Positions 62,379 to 64,000 of a stretch of DNA of 64,000 bases are shown piece after piece. The DNA is taken from positions 1 through 64,000 of the forward strand of contig CAZXSN010000005.1 of the NCBI GenBank assembly GCA_964643295.1, read 5' to 3'. Position numbers and translations under genes: made by a program. This stretch comes from Merdiplasma sp964643295 (GTDB lineage Bacteria; Bacillota; Clostridia; Lachnospirales; Lachnospiraceae). The notes below the pieces were generated by a model. That model did not search any database and was not told the origin of the DNA. It saw only the letters and a list, made by a program, of their open reading frames with translations. Each line of letters starts with the position of its first letter. Position 1 is the first letter of the stretch.

Positions 62379-64000
62379 TTATTTTTCAACCGCCAGAACA
62401 ACGTTCTCCCCATTGATATTCCATTCCTTCTCATACCCCTGGGTGCGTCCCAGCACAATCTCATCCGCCAGCACATCCTTACGGATCTGATCGCCAAACT
62501 TGGTCAGGATCCCGGAAAGTTTCTCGCTGCCTTTCTCATACACACGGATCCGGTCCATCACCTCAAACCCGGCTTCCTTGCGCATCGTCTGGATCTTGCT
62601 GATTAACTCCCGCACGAAACCTTCCTCTAAAAGTTCCGGGGTGAGGTTCGTATCCAATACGACGGTAAACTCCCCGTTCGTCTCCGATACATAACCGCTC
62701 TTCTGCGCTGCCTCGATCAGAAGATCCGCCTCAGTAAGCACAACTTCCTTTTCGTTTACCGTAAAGGTCAAGGCTCCCTTACTCTTAAGTTCCTCCATCG
62801 CGGCATTTCCGTCAAGTTCTGACAGATGTGTCCGGATTCCGCCGAGCAGTTTCCCGTACTTCGGTCCCACACTCTTAAGCTGCGGTTTAAAGGTATACGC
62901 GGTAAATGCCCGCACATCTGAGGTAAAGTCGATCTTCTTAACATTCAGTTCATCCGCCGCGATATCCGCGAAGTACTGCGGAAGCGCATGCGGCGCTTTC
63001 ACAAACATCTGCCCGATCGGCTGGCGGTTCTTGATGTTGGCGCTGTTGCGGCAGGCGCGGCCCATCACCACGATCTTTAAAACCTCCGCCATGTCGTCTT
63101 CCAGTTCCGGATCAATCCTTTCCGCGTCCCAGGTCGGGAAATCACACAGATGGATGCTCTCCGGCGCGTCTTTCTCCACATTCCGCACAATGTTCTGATA
63201 GATCTCCTCCGTCATGAAGGGGATCATCGGCGCGGCGGCCTTGCAGACATTCACTAGCGCGTGATAAAGCGTTAAGTAGGCGTTGATCTTATCCTGCTCC
63301 ATGCCCTTTGCCCAGAAGCGGGCACGGCTGCGGCGCACGTACCAGTTGCTCATCTCATCCACGAAATCATCCAGCGCACGGCCCGCCTCCGGGATCCGGT
63401 AAGCGCCCAGGTTTTCATCCACATCCCGGATCATCGTGTTCATCCGGGAAAGCAGCCAGCGGTCCATCACCGGAAGCTTCTCATACTCCAGCGTATACTT
63501 CGTGGGATCAAACCCGTCGATGTTCGCATAGAGCACAAAGAAAGCATAGGTATTCCAGAGCGTCCCCATGAATTTGCGCTGCCCTTCCTGCACAGCCTTC
63601 CCGTAAAAACGGTTCGGCAGCCAGGGAGCGCTGTTGGTGTAGAAATACCAGCGGATTGCGTCCGCGCCGTAGGTCGCCAGGGCCTCAAACGGATCCACCG
63701 CGTTTCCCTTCGATTTGCTCATCTTCTGCCCGTTCTCGTCCTGCACATGGCCCAGCACGAGTACGTTCTCATACGCCGCCTTGTTAAACAGCAGCGTGGA
63801 CTCGGCTAAAAGCGAGTAGAACCACCCGCGGGTCTGATCCACCGCCTCGGAGATAAACTGCGCGGGGAACTGTTTCTCGAACAGATCCTGATTTTCAAAC
63901 GGATAATGGTGCTGCGCGAACGGCATGGCCCCGGAGTCAAACCAGCAGTCGATGACTTCCGGCACCCTGTGCATGGTTTTCCCGCATTTCGGGCAGCGGA
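62379..64000 (-). CDS. ileS: Isoleucyl-tRNA synthetase, C-terminal part (runs off the right edge)
   Basis: The frame continues past 64000, so only the C-terminal ~540 residues are present. Visible are the zinc-ligand pair CPKCGKTM just before MHRVPEVIDCWFDSG, then DQTRGWFYSLL, the KMSKSKGN signature, WYVRRSRARFW of the anticodon domain, and the C-terminal tail EKEWNINGENVVLAVEK. IleS charges tRNA-Ile with isoleucine. Its start, leader and any T-box lie outside the window. The stop is 62 nt before the glgP start, so the two may be co-transcribed. Confidence 0.96.
   Translation of the reverse strand, partial: RCPKCGKTMHRVPEVIDCWFDSGAMPFAQHHYPFENQDLFEKQFPAQFISEAVDQTRGWFYSLLAESTLLFNKAAYENVLVLGHVQDENGQKMSKSKGNAVDPFEALATYGADAIRWYFYTNSAPWLPNRFYGKAVQEGQRKFMGTLWNTYAFFVLYANIDGFDPTKYTLEYEKLPVMDRWLLSRMNTMIRDVDENLGAYRIPEAGRALDDFVDEMSNWYVRRSRARFWAKGMEQDKINAYLTLYHALVNVCKAAAPMIPFMTEEIYQNIVRNVEKDAPESIHLCDFPTWDAERIDPELEDDMAEVLKIVVMGRACRNSANIKNRQPIGQMFVKAPHALPQYFADIAADELNVKKIDFTSDVRAFTAYTFKPQLKSVGPKYGKLLGGIRTHLSELDGNAAMEELKSKGALTFTVNEKEVVLTEADLLIEAAQKSGYVSETNGEFTVVLDTNLTPELLEEGFVRELISKIQTMRKEAGFEVMDRIRVYEKGSEKLSGILTKFGDQIRKDVLADEIVLGRTQGYEKEWNINGENVVLAVEK

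Overview
The window looks like a chromosomal contig of a Gram-positive, anaerobic, gut-type Firmicute, most likely a Lachnospiraceae-like clostridium. The basis is strong AGGAGG ribosome binding sites, an 8Fe ferredoxin, a DUF1858 protein, MecA, a DUF6273 protein, RicT/HolB/RsmI synteny resembling the Bacillus yaaO-yabC region, CDP-glycerol transferases, and no lipopolysaccharide-core or outer-membrane genes. Three N runs (two of 100 bases, one of 10) show a scaffolded draft assembly. No tRNA, rRNA or CRISPR array was seen.

Layout. 0-8.4 kb: an S1-domain RNA-binding protein (+), an iron-type alcohol dehydrogenase, a repeat-rich PepSY protein broken by a gap, and a two-gene heterodimeric ABC exporter. 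8.6-12.3 kb: two CDP-glycerol glycerophosphotransferase-like proteins and a membrane-anchored GT2, probably a teichoic-acid-like operon. 12.9-15.1 kb: a Sel1-repeat protein and a short M56 (BlaR1-type) peptidase. 15.1-21.1 kb: a low-coding, AT-rich island with one intact acyltransferase, decayed sequence and striking inverted repeats.

21.1-39.7 kb (minus strand): a large surface-glycan locus with GT2 enzymes, polytopic membrane proteins, an IspD-like cytidylyltransferase plus a sugar-nucleotide dehydratase/epimerase, and two complete ABC-2 polysaccharide exporters. One exporter has a Wzt ATPase with a C-terminal carbohydrate-binding-type domain, followed by a methyltransferase with a long repetitive coiled coil. 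This resembles the parts list of the Gram-negative WbdD/Wzt capping and length-control system. The other exporter has its Wzt ATPase fused in one chain to a complete UDP-galactopyranose mutase. The fusion and the methyltransferase/coiled-coil neighbour are the most interesting things here.

39.7-48.2 kb: a housekeeping block (Orn/Lys decarboxylase, guanylate-kinase-like P-loop kinase, holB, ricT with a 300-residue disordered tail, trmN6-like broken by a gap, rsmI, a TPR/DUF6273 protein) that runs straight into the glycan genes. 48.4-50.1 kb: a membrane-anchored GH18 protein. 50.2-52.6 kb: a structured intergenic stretch and an IS4/IS1634-type transposase. 52.9-56.9 kb: a probable zinc/manganese ABC uptake operon with an accessory lipoprotein and a small Cys/His membrane protein. 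57.9-64 kb: mecA, a DUF1858 protein, ferredoxin, glycogen phosphorylase (interrupted by an assembly artefact) and the 3' two-thirds of ileS, which runs off the right edge.
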